From NCBI GenBank assembly GCA_964587155.1, contig CAZPKF010000018.1, positions 1 to 56,126 on the forward strand: DNA of 56,126 nt, given 5' to 3'. The position numbers and the translations under genes are program-made. The notes under the pieces are model-generated. The model was not told where the DNA came from. It saw only the letters and a list, made by a program, of their open reading frames with translations, and did not search any database. How positions within the stretch are numbered: the first letter of the stretch is position 1; every line of letters begins with the position of its first letter. The DNA comes from Hallerella sp964587155 (GTDB lineage Bacteria; Fibrobacterota; Fibrobacteria; Fibrobacterales; Fibrobacteraceae). Below are positions 26,678 to 36,085 of the stretch, piece after piece.

Positions 26678-27037
26678 TCACACATCCCCTTGGTACGCCT
26701 CAGAGGGCGTTTGCTTTCCGCACTGCCGTTTGAGTTCCCTCGTCAACGCGGACAATTTATAAAGGATCTCTTCAAATTCCACTTCTTTGTCGGAGTCGAC
26801 TTTCTCCTTGAATTTGGGATTGTCAATAAAGCAAATGGTTTCGCCGACAAACCCTAAAAATTCAAACGAAAAAACTCGCGGTTCTGAAAAGCTGTTGAAC
26901 CCTTTCCGCAGACTTTCCGGAATCGACAGAACGTCTTTCAAAAGGAATGTGATGATTTCTTGTGCACACTGTCCCAAGAAATTGCGAATTCGAAGACGGA
27001 ACCATCGATTGCGACGGCGATGCACTTCAATACGCAT
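26678..27037 (-). CDS. Hypothetical protein
   Basis: About 119 residues from ATG 27037 (a TTG at 27052 is an alternative). A basic, Arg-rich start (RIEVHRRRNRWFRLRIRNF) is followed by a mixed alpha/beta body (FEFLGFVGETICFIDNP) and an acidic, helical end (KEVEFEEILYKLSALTREL). No family recognised. It lies 53 nt after ktrA on the same strand and could be the last gene of that unit. It is called a gene because the end has normal protein composition and nothing else occupies the interval, but the evidence is modest. Confidence 0.45.
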   Translation of the reverse strand: MRIEVHRRRNRWFRLRIRNFLGQCAQEIITFLLKDVLSIPESLRKGFNSFSEPRVFSFEFLGFVGETICFIDNPKFKEKVDSDKEVEFEEILYKLSALTRELKRQCGKQTPSEAYQGDV

Positions 27038-27090
27038 TCTCCAAAAATGCAATCCGCTTCAAGCAGCGAGCTTCCTTTCCAAAACCGGCG

Positions 27091-27747
27091 TCACTTTTGC
27101 AAATCTTCGAGGACTTCGTTCGGTCCGAGGACGAATAGAATGTCGTTTTCCTTCAGTTCATGGTCTGCCAAATTCCCGATCAACGCTTGGGGCTGAAGCG
27201 GATCCCGGATGGCGATAATCTGAATTCCATATTTACTCGTCAGCGCCAATTCCTTCAATGTTTTTCCTCGGAATTTTTCGGGGCAAAGGATTTCAACTAT
27301 CGAAAATCCGTCGAGGAACGGCAAACGGTCGAGCATGTTCGGGTGAGTCAGGCGTTCCGCCAAAGAAATCGCCATGTCGCGTTCCGGCTGGAAAATGTCC
27401 GAAACGCCGAACCGTTCGAGAATAGACGTATGCTGGGAACTCGAACTTTTGGCGATAATGTGTTTGGCACCGAGTTCCTTCAAATTCAAAATCGTGAGAA
27501 GGGAGGCTTCTAGGTCCGCACCGATACAGCAAATGACAGCATCGACTTTGGTGACGGGAAGCGTGGCCAGTTGCGCCTTCCGGGTGGTATCCGCCACCAC
27601 AGCCTGCGCAACATTCGGCGTAATGTCTTGCACTTTTTCGGGCGTATTGTCCACAGCGAGAACTTCGCTGCCAAGGCTTGTCAAATGATTGGCGAGAAAG
27701 ATGCCCGTATTGCCCAAACCGATGACGATAAATTGCGATTTTGCCAT
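27091..27747 (-). CDS. ktrA: Potassium uptake regulatory subunit KtrA/TrkA-type
   Basis: 218 residues from MAKSQFIVIG; a longer frame reaching upstream would only overlap the preceding gene. The N-terminal RCK_N Rossmann domain has GLGNTG at about 9-14 and the nucleotide-binding acidic end of beta 2 (LAVDNTPE). The C-terminal RCK_C domain starts near residue 140. This is the cytoplasmic ring that gates the K+ channel-like partner on binding ATP/ADP or NAD(H). It starts 2 nt after the stop of the membrane subunit, so the two are translationally coupled; the GGTGGG upstream lies in the preceding gene's last codons. Confidence 0.92.
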   Translation of the reverse strand: MAKSQFIVIGLGNTGIFLANHLTSLGSEVLAVDNTPEKVQDITPNVAQAVVADTTRKAQLATLPVTKVDAVICCIGADLEASLLTILNLKELGAKHIIAKSSSSQHTSILERFGVSDIFQPERDMAISLAERLTHPNMLDRLPFLDGFSIVEILCPEKFRGKTLKELALTSKYGIQIIAIRDPLQPQALIGNLADHELKENDILFVLGPNEVLEDLQK

Positions 27748-27749
27748 TT

Positions 27750-29141
27750 TCAACCCACCATGATATCTTCTTCCGCATACCAGACTCCGCCATCCCGTTT
27801 TTTCACCACTGCAGAAATCAGGAACAGCGCGCCCATGCGTCCAACAAACATAAAAATACAAAGAAAGGTTTTTCCAAATGCGGAAAGTTCTGGGGTCATT
27901 CCCAACGAAAGCCCACACGTGGAAAGTGCACTGACCACTTCAAAAAAGACACGGACAAAATGCGACTGTGAACTTCCAACGGCAATTCCCGGGAACTCCG
28001 TAAATAGCAGAACGAGAGTTCCAAGCAACGCAAGGAGGATGTAAACGATAAAAATCCGAACAGCCTTGTCCACAGTCTCTTCGGGAATCGTCCTGCCCAT
28101 CACCTGTGTTTTTTCACGCCCACGTAAACGGTTAAATCCAAGCAGGGCTATCACCGCCGCTGTCGTCGTTTTCAATCCACCGCCGCAACTTCCGGGGCTT
28201 GCGCCGATGAACATGGCCGCAATAATGATGATGACGCTTGTTTCCCGCAAAGTCAAAGGGTTTATCGTGTTGAATCCCGCCGTCCGGGATGAAAGTGCGA
28301 CAAAAGCAGACGAAAGTAACTTCTCCGCCCAATTCTGCCCGTTGAATGCACCATTCCATTCAATGGCCAAAACGCTGAACATTTCGATAAGTACAATGAC
28401 AAGTGTCGCAATTAAAGCAATTTTCGTGTGCAGGGAAATTTTCTGAATCGTTTTTGTTTTAAAATCAAATAAATTCTTGATTTCGGACATGGCAAGAAAT
28501 CCAAGACCGCCAGAAAGGACTAGGAGAATAATGACCAAGCAAACGACGGGATTGAACTGAAAATCCATTAGGGAATTGGCGAATGGCGAAAATCCCGCAT
28601 TGCAAAATGCGCTGACCGCATGGAATACCGAATAGAGAATGCGTTCGTCCAACGGCAAATGCCCAAATTGCGAAAAAAGCGCCGACATTCCCAATCCTTC
28701 CAACACAATCGTAAACGGCAACACCGCAGAGAGAATCTTTTTCGGCTCAATATTCCCCTCAGAAGCAAATCCGGACTTGAATAGCGTCTGCTGGTTGAAT
28801 CCGGGCTTCATCCCCGAAAGGAGCAATATGGCAGTTGAAAACGTCATAATGCCCAGCCCGCCAATCTGAATAAGGGCTATCAAAATCCAGAGACCCGCAT
28901 GAGAAAAAGTGGATCCGATATCCACAGTGGCCAGCCCTGTAACGCAAACCGCAGATGTCGCCGTAAAGAAGGCGTCCAAAATGGAAATTTCCCTTTGCAA
29001 AGAAAAGGGGCAGCTCAAAAGTATCGTACCAACGCCAATCAACACCGCATAGCTTTTGATGAGGAAAAGCATCGGATTTTTGCCGGATTTCCGGAATGTC
29101 GAGATGGAACTCGGAATGTCCTGATAACGGGAGAGTAGCAT
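27750..29141 (-). CDS. ktrB: Potassium uptake membrane subunit KtrB/TrkH-type
   Basis: 463 residues with eight or more hydrophobic segments. Four imperfect selectivity-filter repeats are visible: SAVCVTGLATVD, SAFCNAGFSPF, SSRTAGFNTIN and SALSTCGLSLG. This fits the superfamily of K+ transporters with a fourfold pseudosymmetric pore. The intramembrane loop with the Gly-rich GASPGSCGGGLKTTT is also present. Its partner ktrA follows at once. Size is closer to KtrB (about 450) than to TrkH (about 485). Confidence 0.93.
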   Translation of the reverse strand: MLLSRYQDIPSSISTFRKSGKNPMLFLIKSYAVLIGVGTILLSCPFSLQREISILDAFFTATSAVCVTGLATVDIGSTFSHAGLWILIALIQIGGLGIMTFSTAILLLSGMKPGFNQQTLFKSGFASEGNIEPKKILSAVLPFTIVLEGLGMSALFSQFGHLPLDERILYSVFHAVSAFCNAGFSPFANSLMDFQFNPVVCLVIILLVLSGGLGFLAMSEIKNLFDFKTKTIQKISLHTKIALIATLVIVLIEMFSVLAIEWNGAFNGQNWAEKLLSSAFVALSSRTAGFNTINPLTLRETSVIIIIAAMFIGASPGSCGGGLKTTTAAVIALLGFNRLRGREKTQVMGRTIPEETVDKAVRIFIVYILLALLGTLVLLFTEFPGIAVGSSQSHFVRVFFEVVSALSTCGLSLGMTPELSAFGKTFLCIFMFVGRMGALFLISAVVKKRDGGVWYAEEDIMVG

Positions 29142-29174
29142 TCTTCCTGCAAATTTATTAACTTTTGCCGCGCC

Positions 29175-30122
29175 ATGTCAAAATTACGCTCCTTTTTGAT
29201 GATTGCGGCGATTGTATCGGGAATCCTTTTCCCCCAAGCCCACGTTCTATCTCCGCTGATGCCCTTTTGCATCGGACTCATGATGGCTCTGACTTTCATT
29301 TCGAAAGTCCCCCCACAAAAACACGGTTACACCTTCAAAATCGAGATGCGCGCCTTTTTGACAGGCGTTCTCCTGTGCGGAGTTCTACTCGGAATTGAAA
29401 AATTTTTCGGGCTTTCCCGCTCCATCGTATTGGGCGGCATGTTGATTTGCCTTTGCCCTCCGGCGAATTCAGCCCCAGTCATGACAAAAATTTTAGGAGG
29501 AAACCCCATCCTCGCCCTCAAGATTTTTTTAGTCGGCAGTATTTTCGCCTGTTTTTCCATTCCGCTGATTTTCGGCTATTTCTGCCCACCGACTCCGGGC
29601 ATGGAACACCTTGAATTTTGGAAATTTTCCAAGACGATTTTCAATTCCATCCAGCCCATCATCACCATTCCCCTTTCCATTGCGCTGGGATTGCGGAGTT
29701 TTTACCCCGAAGTCGCCGATAAAATTACAAAGCTTCAAAAATACACGATGTTCATCTGGATTTTCAATGTTTTCGTTCTGATTTCCAGGGCAAGTTACGA
29801 TGTCCGGGCCATGGGAGTTCAAAAACTGTGGGAAGCAGGAGACTTCCAAGCGACTGCGCTGCTGTCTTTAAGCCTTTGCGTTTTGCTGTTCTTTCTCGGT
29901 TGGCTCTGCGAACGAAAATCCCACCCCGTCGAAGGTTCTCAAAGCATGGGACAAAAAAACACGATGCTCGTCATTTGGATTGCCCAGCTTTATGCAGGCC
30001 CAATCGCCGCCCTGTGCCCAACGTTTTACGTCATCTGGCAAAATCTTGTCCTCAGCTGGATGAGCCGTGGAAAGAAAAAATCTTCTGCCGGAAACAATTC
30101 TCAAATTCCGCCTCAAAAGTAA
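29175..30122 (+). CDS. Bile acid:sodium symporter (BASS/SBF) family transporter
   Basis: 315 residues with about nine to ten hydrophobic segments. The features LPFCIG-like MPFCIGLMMALTF near residue 30 and LGGMLICLCPPANSAPVMTKILGGNPILAL near 90 fit the SBF family crossover region, where the helix breaks bind Na+. Family members carry bile acids, pantoate, pyruvate or other organic anions; the substrate is open. It is divergent from ktrB with about 33 nt between starts, so the two promoters overlap. The protein ends in a basic, Ser-rich tail. Confidence 0.7.
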   Translation: MSKLRSFLMIAAIVSGILFPQAHVLSPLMPFCIGLMMALTFISKVPPQKHGYTFKIEMRAFLTGVLLCGVLLGIEKFFGLSRSIVLGGMLICLCPPANSAPVMTKILGGNPILALKIFLVGSIFACFSIPLIFGYFCPPTPGMEHLEFWKFSKTIFNSIQPIITIPLSIALGLRSFYPEVADKITKLQKYTMFIWIFNVFVLISRASYDVRAMGVQKLWEAGDFQATALLSLSLCVLLFFLGWLCERKSHPVEGSQSMGQKNTMLVIWIAQLYAGPIAALCPTFYVIWQNLVLSWMSRGKKKSSAGNNSQIPPQK

Positions 30123-30193
30123 ACGTCCGAAAAAGTCAGAATCCCGTCTTTTGGCTTAAAAGCGAATTTCGAAGCGATTTCCGAAAACATTGC

Positions 30194-30228
30194 AAAAAAA
30201 ATCCAGCCCTTTCGGACTGGATTTTTCT
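30194..30228. terminator. Bidirectional terminator between BASS transporter and ABC operon
   Basis: AAATCCAG..CC TTTC GG..CTGGATTT flanked by A-run and T-run. It lies between convergent genes (stops at 30122 and 30236) and can serve both. Confidence 0.85.
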
Positions 30229-30235
30229 TTTTCAA

Positions 30236-31066
30236 TTAAACCGTTGCATTCTTTGCTTTGCGCGCCAAATGACTGTTCGGAATCCATTCCCTCTTGTTGA
30301 CATCGGGAATATCATCGAGCAATTTGAGCGTCGTCGGTTCTGTCGTGTGCCCAAGAACTTCGTCCGGAGTTCCCTGGTTCACAATTTCACCATCGTGCAT
30401 AATGAAAATGCGGTCACTCACGTAGTTCGCAAGGCTGATATCATGCGTAATGAACACAACCGTCATGTTGAGTTCTTTCTTGATTTTCATCAAGTAATCC
30501 AAAATGCCGGCACGAACGTGTGCGTCGACCATGGAAGTCGGCTCGTCGGCAATCAGAACCTTGGGACGCAGGGCAAAAGCCCGGGCAATCAGCATCCGTT
30601 GCATTTGACCGCCCGAAAGTTCAAACGGATACTTTTCTTTAATTTCATCCGGTTCCATGTTCACAGCCCGAAGACCCGCATCCACGCGTTTTGCAAATTC
30701 TTCGGAACTGGGACGCGGATTCAAAATAAAGCGGGCATCTTCAAGTTGCGAACGGATTGAAAAGAACTGATTAAAGCAGCTGAACGGATCCTGGAAAATC
30801 GACTGGACTTCGTTCCAATGCTTTTGCGTATTTTCAATCGGCTTGCCATAATAGGTGAAGACTCCGGACGTGGGCGGATAAAGCCCGAGCATCATCTTGG
30901 CAAGGACAGACTTGCCGCAGCCCGAACTGCCGACAATCGAAACGAAATCGCCATCGTAAACATCAAAAGATGCGTTTTTGACAGCCACTTTCAAATGTTT
31001 TCCAGCGTTAAAAGATTTCGTAATATTTTCGGCGTGGAAGACAACAGCCTTATTTTCATTTGACAT
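30236..31066 (-). CDS. Oligopeptide/oligosaccharide ABC importer ATPase (OppF/DppF-like)
   Basis: 276 residues. Walker A GSSGCGKS at 46-53, signature LSGGQMQR, Walker B VLIADEPTSMVDA and the H-loop FITHDIS are all canonical. One of two ATPases driving the importer below. It starts 11 nt inside the end of the other ATPase gene, a coupled overlap. Last gene of the five-gene minus-strand operon, followed by the shared terminator. Confidence 0.92.
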   Translation of the reverse strand: MSNENKAVVFHAENITKSFNAGKHLKVAVKNASFDVYDGDFVSIVGSSGCGKSVLAKMMLGLYPPTSGVFTYYGKPIENTQKHWNEVQSIFQDPFSCFNQFFSIRSQLEDARFILNPRPSSEEFAKRVDAGLRAVNMEPDEIKEKYPFELSGGQMQRMLIARAFALRPKVLIADEPTSMVDAHVRAGILDYLMKIKKELNMTVVFITHDISLANYVSDRIFIMHDGEIVNQGTPDEVLGHTTEPTTLKLLDDIPDVNKREWIPNSHLARKAKNATV

Positions 31067-31874
31067 AATCGCACCTCACCATGGCTTTCATCAACATCTT
31101 CGTGTAATCGTGTTGCGGGTTCTTCACAATCTGTTCCGAAGTGCCGCGTTCTACAAACTGTCCCTTGTACATAATCGCAATGTCATCTGCGACATGGTAA
31201 AGCAGCGGAAGTTCGTGGGTGATGAAAATCATCGAAGAGAAAATTCCCTTGTTCAGCAAATCGAAAATCATCGTAATGACTTCTTTCTGCGTGCTCACGT
31301 CAAGAGCCGATGTCGGTTCGTCTGCGATCACGATTTCCGGATTCAAAAGAGTCGAAATGCCAATGACAGAACGTTGACGTTCACCGGCAGTCAGCTGAAT
31401 GGGGAAAGAATTCAAAATGCGGTCCGTTTCCATGCCCAGTTCATCAAAACGGTCATGAATGCGGTCGCGGATTTCAGAACGGGAAAGCCTTTGCCCCGCT
31501 TTCTGATGCGCGCGGAACACGTCCGCCGCAGAATCCTTGATTTTGCGCACAGGGTTTAACGTATTGAAAGCGCCCTGTGGAATCATGGAAATTTTCTGCG
31601 CCAAAACATTCGAACGAATGTCTTCTTCGCTGCGATGCATCACGGATTCTCCGTTGATGCGGACATCGCCGCTTGTCACGTGGAGCGGAGGAATGCACAT
31701 TCCCATGAGTCCGCTAACCAATGTGGACTTGCCGCAGCCCGATTCACCGGCGATTCCCAAAACTTCGCCTTTGGACACCGTGAAAGACACATCCTTCACC
31801 GCTTGGAACTTTTCTCCAAATCGGCTCAAATAGTGGAGGCTGAGATGATCGACTTCAAGAACAATATCAGACAT
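31056..31874 (-). CDS. Oligopeptide/oligosaccharide ABC importer ATPase (OppD/DppD-like)
   Basis: 272 residues counted from MSDIVLEV at 31874; a longer frame upstream only overlaps the permease. Walker A GESGCGKS at 43-50, Walker B IVIADEPTSALD and the H-loop ITHELPLL are normal. The ABC signature reads LTAGERQR instead of LSGG.., a conservative but unusual change. Partner of the OppF-like subunit with which it overlaps by 11 nt. It is 11 nt downstream of the permease gene. Confidence 0.9.
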   Translation of the reverse strand: MSDIVLEVDHLSLHYLSRFGEKFQAVKDVSFTVSKGEVLGIAGESGCGKSTLVSGLMGMCIPPLHVTSGDVRINGESVMHRSEEDIRSNVLAQKISMIPQGAFNTLNPVRKIKDSAADVFRAHQKAGQRLSRSEIRDRIHDRFDELGMETDRILNSFPIQLTAGERQRSVIGISTLLNPEIVIADEPTSALDVSTQKEVITMIFDLLNKGIFSSMIFITHELPLLYHVADDIAIMYKGQFVERGTSEQIVKNPQHDYTKMLMKAMVRCDYVK

Positions 31875-31885
31875 TTTTACACCTC

Positions 31886-32758
31886 TTATTTGCGCAGACG
31901 CGGGTTGAACACGCCTTCCATCGACGTATTGATAAGATACAGGGCGAACACGGTGAGAGTCACGATGATCGTGGCCGGGAGGAACGCAATCCAAATACTG
32001 TCGGAGAGAGCACCGTTATCCTTCGCCTGGTTCAAAATGATACCGAGCGACGTGGAATCCAGAGGACCAAGGCCAATCATTGAAATCGAAGCTTCGGAAA
32101 GAATGCCCGAAGAAACTTGCATGATGAACACCATGAACACATAAGAAAGCAAATACGGGAGGACGTGCTTGAAGAGGATCTTCAAAGAACCGTCGCCGTT
32201 CATCTTCGCCAAGGCAATGTGATCACGGCTGCGGAGAGAAGATGCCTGGGCGCGGACGGAACGTGCGGACCAGCTCCAAGACGTAAGTCCGATAATCAAA
32301 CCGATGAGCGTCAAAGAACGTCCATCTTTCACCGCAGAGCTGATGAGGACTAGAATCACGAATTGCGGAATAACGATAAAAAGGTTCGTTCCCACATTCA
32401 AGAGTTCATCAATCCAACCACCGCGGAATCCACCGAACAAGCCGATAAACACGCCAATTGTCGTTGCAATGATACCGGAAATAAGTCCCACGTAAAGCGA
32501 AGAACGGAGACCGGCAATCAGAAGCGACACATAATCGCGGCCGAGGTGGTCTGTTCCCAAAAGATGGTACTGAGCGCCTTCTTTCACCGGTTCAAACAGA
32601 TTCGAAGGAGCATAGGGTCCTGCGATAATGTCACGAGCATGCGTATCCACCGGATAAACCAGCGGGCCAATCAACGCAATCAAAATCGTGAGGACAAACA
32701 CCGAAATTCCAAAAACGAACATCGGGGATTTCAGAAGGTTCTTAAGCAGTTTTGCCAT
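31886..32758 (-). CDS. ABC importer permease (OppC/DppC-like)
   Basis: 290 residues, inner membrane, about six transmembrane segments. The N-terminal OppC-type leader is followed by the conserved LLGTDHLGRDYVSLLIAGLRSSLYVGL, and the EAA-type ATPase contact loop ARSVRAQASSLRSRDHIALAKMNG lies in the middle. It forms the channel with the OppB-like subunit, whose stop lies 2 nt before its start. Confidence 0.92.
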   Translation of the reverse strand: MAKLLKNLLKSPMFVFGISVFVLTILIALIGPLVYPVDTHARDIIAGPYAPSNLFEPVKEGAQYHLLGTDHLGRDYVSLLIAGLRSSLYVGLISGIIATTIGVFIGLFGGFRGGWIDELLNVGTNLFIVIPQFVILVLISSAVKDGRSLTLIGLIIGLTSWSWSARSVRAQASSLRSRDHIALAKMNGDGSLKILFKHVLPYLLSYVFMVFIMQVSSGILSEASISMIGLGPLDSTSLGIILNQAKDNGALSDSIWIAFLPATIIVTLTVFALYLINTSMEGVFNPRLRK

Positions 32759-32760
32759 AA

Positions 32761-33966
32761 TTACTTACCTCCCATTTGAAGACCGGCTTTCACGCGCGGG
32801 TCAAAAATGGCGATCAAAATATCGACAAGGAAGTTCGCCACGAGGACGCACGTCGAAATCATCAAGGTGCAGCCTTGAATCGTCGCATAGTCATTTTGCT
32901 GAATCGCGGTGAGCATCGCCATGCCAAGTCCCGGATAAGAGAAGATCATTTCGGTGATCAGGGCACCGCCGACCATTGCGCCCAACGATTGGGCAAGACC
33001 GGTCAATTGTGGAAGCATTGCATTGCGGAACACGTAGCTGATAATCTTGCCTTCGCGAAGACCTAGCCACTTTGCGTATTTCATATAGTCCGTTCCCAGT
33101 TCATAGATAGCCATGGAGCGCATACCCGTCGCCTGTCCGGAAAGAAGAATCGGGAAGCAGGAGAAGAACGGGAGAACGTAATACCACGCTACGCTCTTGA
33201 TGCAAGTCCAAGAGAACGTCAACTGCGGAATATCCGAGCTGTAAGCGCCCACCGCCGGGAACCAGCCCAGCGTAATCGAGAAGAGGGCGACAAGAAGCAT
33301 ACCGAAGACAAAGTAAGGAATGCCGTTCAAGAACATGGCCACCGGGAAGAACACCTTGTCAAAGATGCCGCGCTTGTAAGCTGCGAACGCACCGAGGAGG
33401 TTTCCAAAAATCCAGCCGAGAATAATCGTCGGGGCTTGAATGAGAAGCGTCCAGGGAAGCGACTTCTTGATGATGTTTATCACCGGCTCGTTATTTTGAT
33501 AAGAAAGTCCCAAATCGCCGTGGAACACGTTCACGATATAACGGAAGAATTGCGTCAAAGCGGAAGTGAGTTTCGGGTCCGTGTTCATCACGGGGACTTC
33601 GCTCCAAGACGTGTCCACCCGAGAAAGCACTTGGTTTCCGAGAGAATCCTTGGCGAAGACGGAATCCAACTTCGCCACTTTTTCGAACAGAGGTTTTCCT
33701 GTAACGGAATCAATCGCCTGTTCATAAACCGGATTGCCATCGGCATCCGTTTCGGCCATGCCGAAAGACACCAAAAGTTCTGCCTTCTTCTGTTGGGCCT
33801 CTGTCGGAGTCAAGCCTTTACCGGCCTGTCCCATGATGATGTCAACAGGATTATTATCGCCCAGACGCGGCAAGGCGAAGTTCAAAGCCACTGCAAAGAC
33901 GAAGGTCAGGATATACCAGAACCCTTTCTGCAGGACGTATCTTAGCATCGGATATTGTTTCAACAT
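32761..33966 (-). CDS. ABC importer permease (OppB/DppB-like) with extra periplasmic insert
   Basis: 401 residues, longer than the usual 300-340. TM1 is at about 15-33 and the conserved LPRLGDNNPVDIIMG follows. Residues about 71-130 are an additional hydrophilic segment (AETDADGNP.. to ..VPVMNTDP) placed in the first periplasmic loop before the normal FFRYIVNVFHGDLGLSY motif. The remaining TM segments and the cytoplasmic EAA loop (KYAKWLGLREGKI) are standard. The insert faces the binding protein. Second gene of the operon, after the lipoprotein binding protein. Confidence 0.92.
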   Translation of the reverse strand: MLKQYPMLRYVLQKGFWYILTFVFAVALNFALPRLGDNNPVDIIMGQAGKGLTPTEAQQKKAELLVSFGMAETDADGNPVYEQAIDSVTGKPLFEKVAKLDSVFAKDSLGNQVLSRVDTSWSEVPVMNTDPKLTSALTQFFRYIVNVFHGDLGLSYQNNEPVINIIKKSLPWTLLIQAPTIILGWIFGNLLGAFAAYKRGIFDKVFFPVAMFLNGIPYFVFGMLLVALFSITLGWFPAVGAYSSDIPQLTFSWTCIKSVAWYYVLPFFSCFPILLSGQATGMRSMAIYELGTDYMKYAKWLGLREGKIISYVFRNAMLPQLTGLAQSLGAMVGGALITEMIFSYPGLGMAMLTAIQQNDYATIQGCTLMISTCVLVANFLVDILIAIFDPRVKAGLQMGGK

Positions 33967-33975
33967 ATTTTGTTC

Positions 33976-35811
33976 CTAATCCTTGTCGTTTGCAAGCTTT
34001 AAGTTCCAGAGGATATTTGTGCCCGAAGCCACCCACGGGAGCTGTGCCGGCGCATAAGCGTTTGCAGAATCCGGCCAATTCGTCCAAACACGGGTGCTGA
34101 ATTCATAGAATTGTTCTGGCAGATAGACAAGCGGAATGGAAGGTTGGTCTTCCATGAAAATTTGGTTCAAACGACGATAAGAGTTCGCAATTTCCACCGT
34201 ATCCGTCATCAGCGGAATCGCGGAAAGGAGCGAGTCCACTTCGGCGCGGTATTCCGGGGTTCCCGGTTTGTTGTAACGGCCAATGTTCACACCGGCCCAA
34301 GCTCCAATCGGCTGCCAATTGTTGGAAGCCATAATTTCGTTGAAACGGCTCCACGGAAGGGAGGGGGTCACGTCTGCGACAGGCTTGTGCATCACCAAGT
34401 CAAAATTTCCCTGTCCCATCGCCGGCCAATAAGAGCCGCCATCGACAAAGCCTTCGCGGATATCAATGCCCGCTTTGCGCATTCCGTCAACGGCAATATT
34501 GACCATCGCTTCCCAGTCAGTCCAACCATTCGGGCTGGTGATGAAAATCGTCGGCAACTTCTTGCCCGAAGCGTCTTCCATGTGATCCAACGTTCCATCT
34601 TCATTGAAAACAGACTTGATGCCCGCTTCTGCCAAAAGTTTCTGCACAGCGGCAAGGCGTTCTTCGTTGTTGTTAATCTGGAGGTTGACTCCGAATTTAT
34701 CCAAATCTTCTTCAACAATGTATTTGCCTTCCAGATCCGTCGGCATGATAAGTCCCGGTTTCAACGTGGAAGTATAGTTGGAAACGGCGAATTGGCGCAA
34801 GGCATTGTAATCGATTGCCGTAGCCAGCGCACGACGGAAACGCTTGTCATCCAGCGGTTTTTTGGTCGTATTCACCACAAGCATCGGCATCGCACCCGGG
34901 CGGAAGTAAGGCGGAGCACTAAACCATGTGTGGACGCCCGCCGAAGCCTTGCGTTCAATACGCGGAATGAAGCTCTGCGAAGCATCCAAGTTGCCTTCGC
35001 GCATGGCGATGGTGTTGTGTTCATTATTCTTGTAAATCGGGTGAACGATGTACTTTGGCGCGGGGAGTTTTCCGCCGTGCAAAGCGGCATTGCCCCAATA
35101 ATCATCGCGGCGTTCCAAAATGATTTTATTCGGGTCCGCAGAACGGAGCGTATAAGGCCCGGAAACAACGGGCGACTTGTCCATCAAGAGCTTCTTTGTT
35201 TCATCAAGACCCTTTTCCTTGATCATCGGTTCAAAGATATGGGATGGCGCAATACGGGTAGCCTGCAACAAGTCGCGAAGAGTCAGCGGGTTGTTGCGTT
35301 TATCCTTGGCGACGATGAAAGAAAGGCGTTCCATCGCTCCCGATTCCGTTTTAATCGTATCCACGTGAATTGCGGCGATTTCTTCTTTGGAATTGATAGT
35401 TCCACGTTGGAACATGAACGTGATATCAGTCGAAGTGACCGGTTTACCGTCGCTCCATTTGGCCGCCGGATTCAAATCAACGACCACACTGTCATTATTG
35501 GAAAGTTCTTCAACAAGAGTACCGAGCAACGGTTCGATCTTACCGGTGAGCGAATTGTAAACAATCAACGGTTCATACATCAAGTTGAAACGACCGCCAA
35601 CCGGCCACGAAGCAGCCCAGCTTTCCGCCAACGGATTGAACGAACCCGGAGCCTGAGTCTGTTGCCCCGATAGATAAAGGGTTTCTTGACGCGGCAAGGA
35701 GCCTCCAGCCAAAGCGTCACTGGAAGAAGCGTCTCCACCGCACCCAGTGAATAAAGAACCCGTAGCCGAAAGCACGAGCGCCATCCGGGCAACCGTTTTC
35801 AAATAATTCAT
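33976..35811 (-). CDS. ABC importer substrate-binding lipoprotein, SBP family 5
   Basis: 611 residues. The lipoprotein signal ends at Cys24 (LFTGC). The body matches the family 5 (OppA/DppA-type) fold: an FNPL..YEPL opening, the family motif AAKWSDGKPVTSTDITFMFQRG at about 120-140, and the late RRLNQIFMEDQPSIPLVYLPEQF stretch. Members bind peptides, nickel or oligosaccharides. The QQTQAPGSFNPLAESWAA...YEPLIVYNSLTGK start resembles the subgroup that binds cello- and other glucan oligomers, which would suit this genome, but that is an inference. First gene of the five-gene operon, with an AAGAGG site before the start. Confidence 0.9.
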   Translation of the reverse strand: MNYLKTVARMALVLSATGSLFTGCGGDASSSDALAGGSLPRQETLYLSGQQTQAPGSFNPLAESWAASWPVGGRFNLMYEPLIVYNSLTGKIEPLLGTLVEELSNNDSVVVDLNPAAKWSDGKPVTSTDITFMFQRGTINSKEEIAAIHVDTIKTESGAMERLSFIVAKDKRNNPLTLRDLLQATRIAPSHIFEPMIKEKGLDETKKLLMDKSPVVSGPYTLRSADPNKIILERRDDYWGNAALHGGKLPAPKYIVHPIYKNNEHNTIAMREGNLDASQSFIPRIERKASAGVHTWFSAPPYFRPGAMPMLVVNTTKKPLDDKRFRRALATAIDYNALRQFAVSNYTSTLKPGLIMPTDLEGKYIVEEDLDKFGVNLQINNNEERLAAVQKLLAEAGIKSVFNEDGTLDHMEDASGKKLPTIFITSPNGWTDWEAMVNIAVDGMRKAGIDIREGFVDGGSYWPAMGQGNFDLVMHKPVADVTPSLPWSRFNEIMASNNWQPIGAWAGVNIGRYNKPGTPEYRAEVDSLLSAIPLMTDTVEIANSYRRLNQIFMEDQPSIPLVYLPEQFYEFSTRVWTNWPDSANAYAPAQLPWVASGTNILWNLKLANDKD

Positions 35812-36085
35812 CTATAATCCTCTTGATGTTTCTGCACAAGAAAGTCCAGTTTAAACTTGACACGCATAATTTACATTAGTTTTGGAATAATGCAGGGTCT
35901 GTAAATTTTTTTAATCTTTATTTTCCCTCTTCCAGCCTTGCCAGATTGACTTTTGTAAACATCCGTAAACATTTAACGGTAAATATTCTCCGAAATCCGG
36001 CAGAAGAAGGAATCACGTCCCCAACATCACCTATCCGAAAGAAATTAAATAAATTTGTTTCCACATTCGAAAAGGTTCGTTGACA

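Noticed and set aside
34111..35673. 520-codon plus-strand frame
   Set aside because: Antisense shadow of the SBP family 5 gene; no motif.
35955..35972. Arg operator upstream of argB
   Set aside because: The GTAAACAT direct repeat is real, but it does not resemble an ARG box palindrome; mentioned only as a possible operator.
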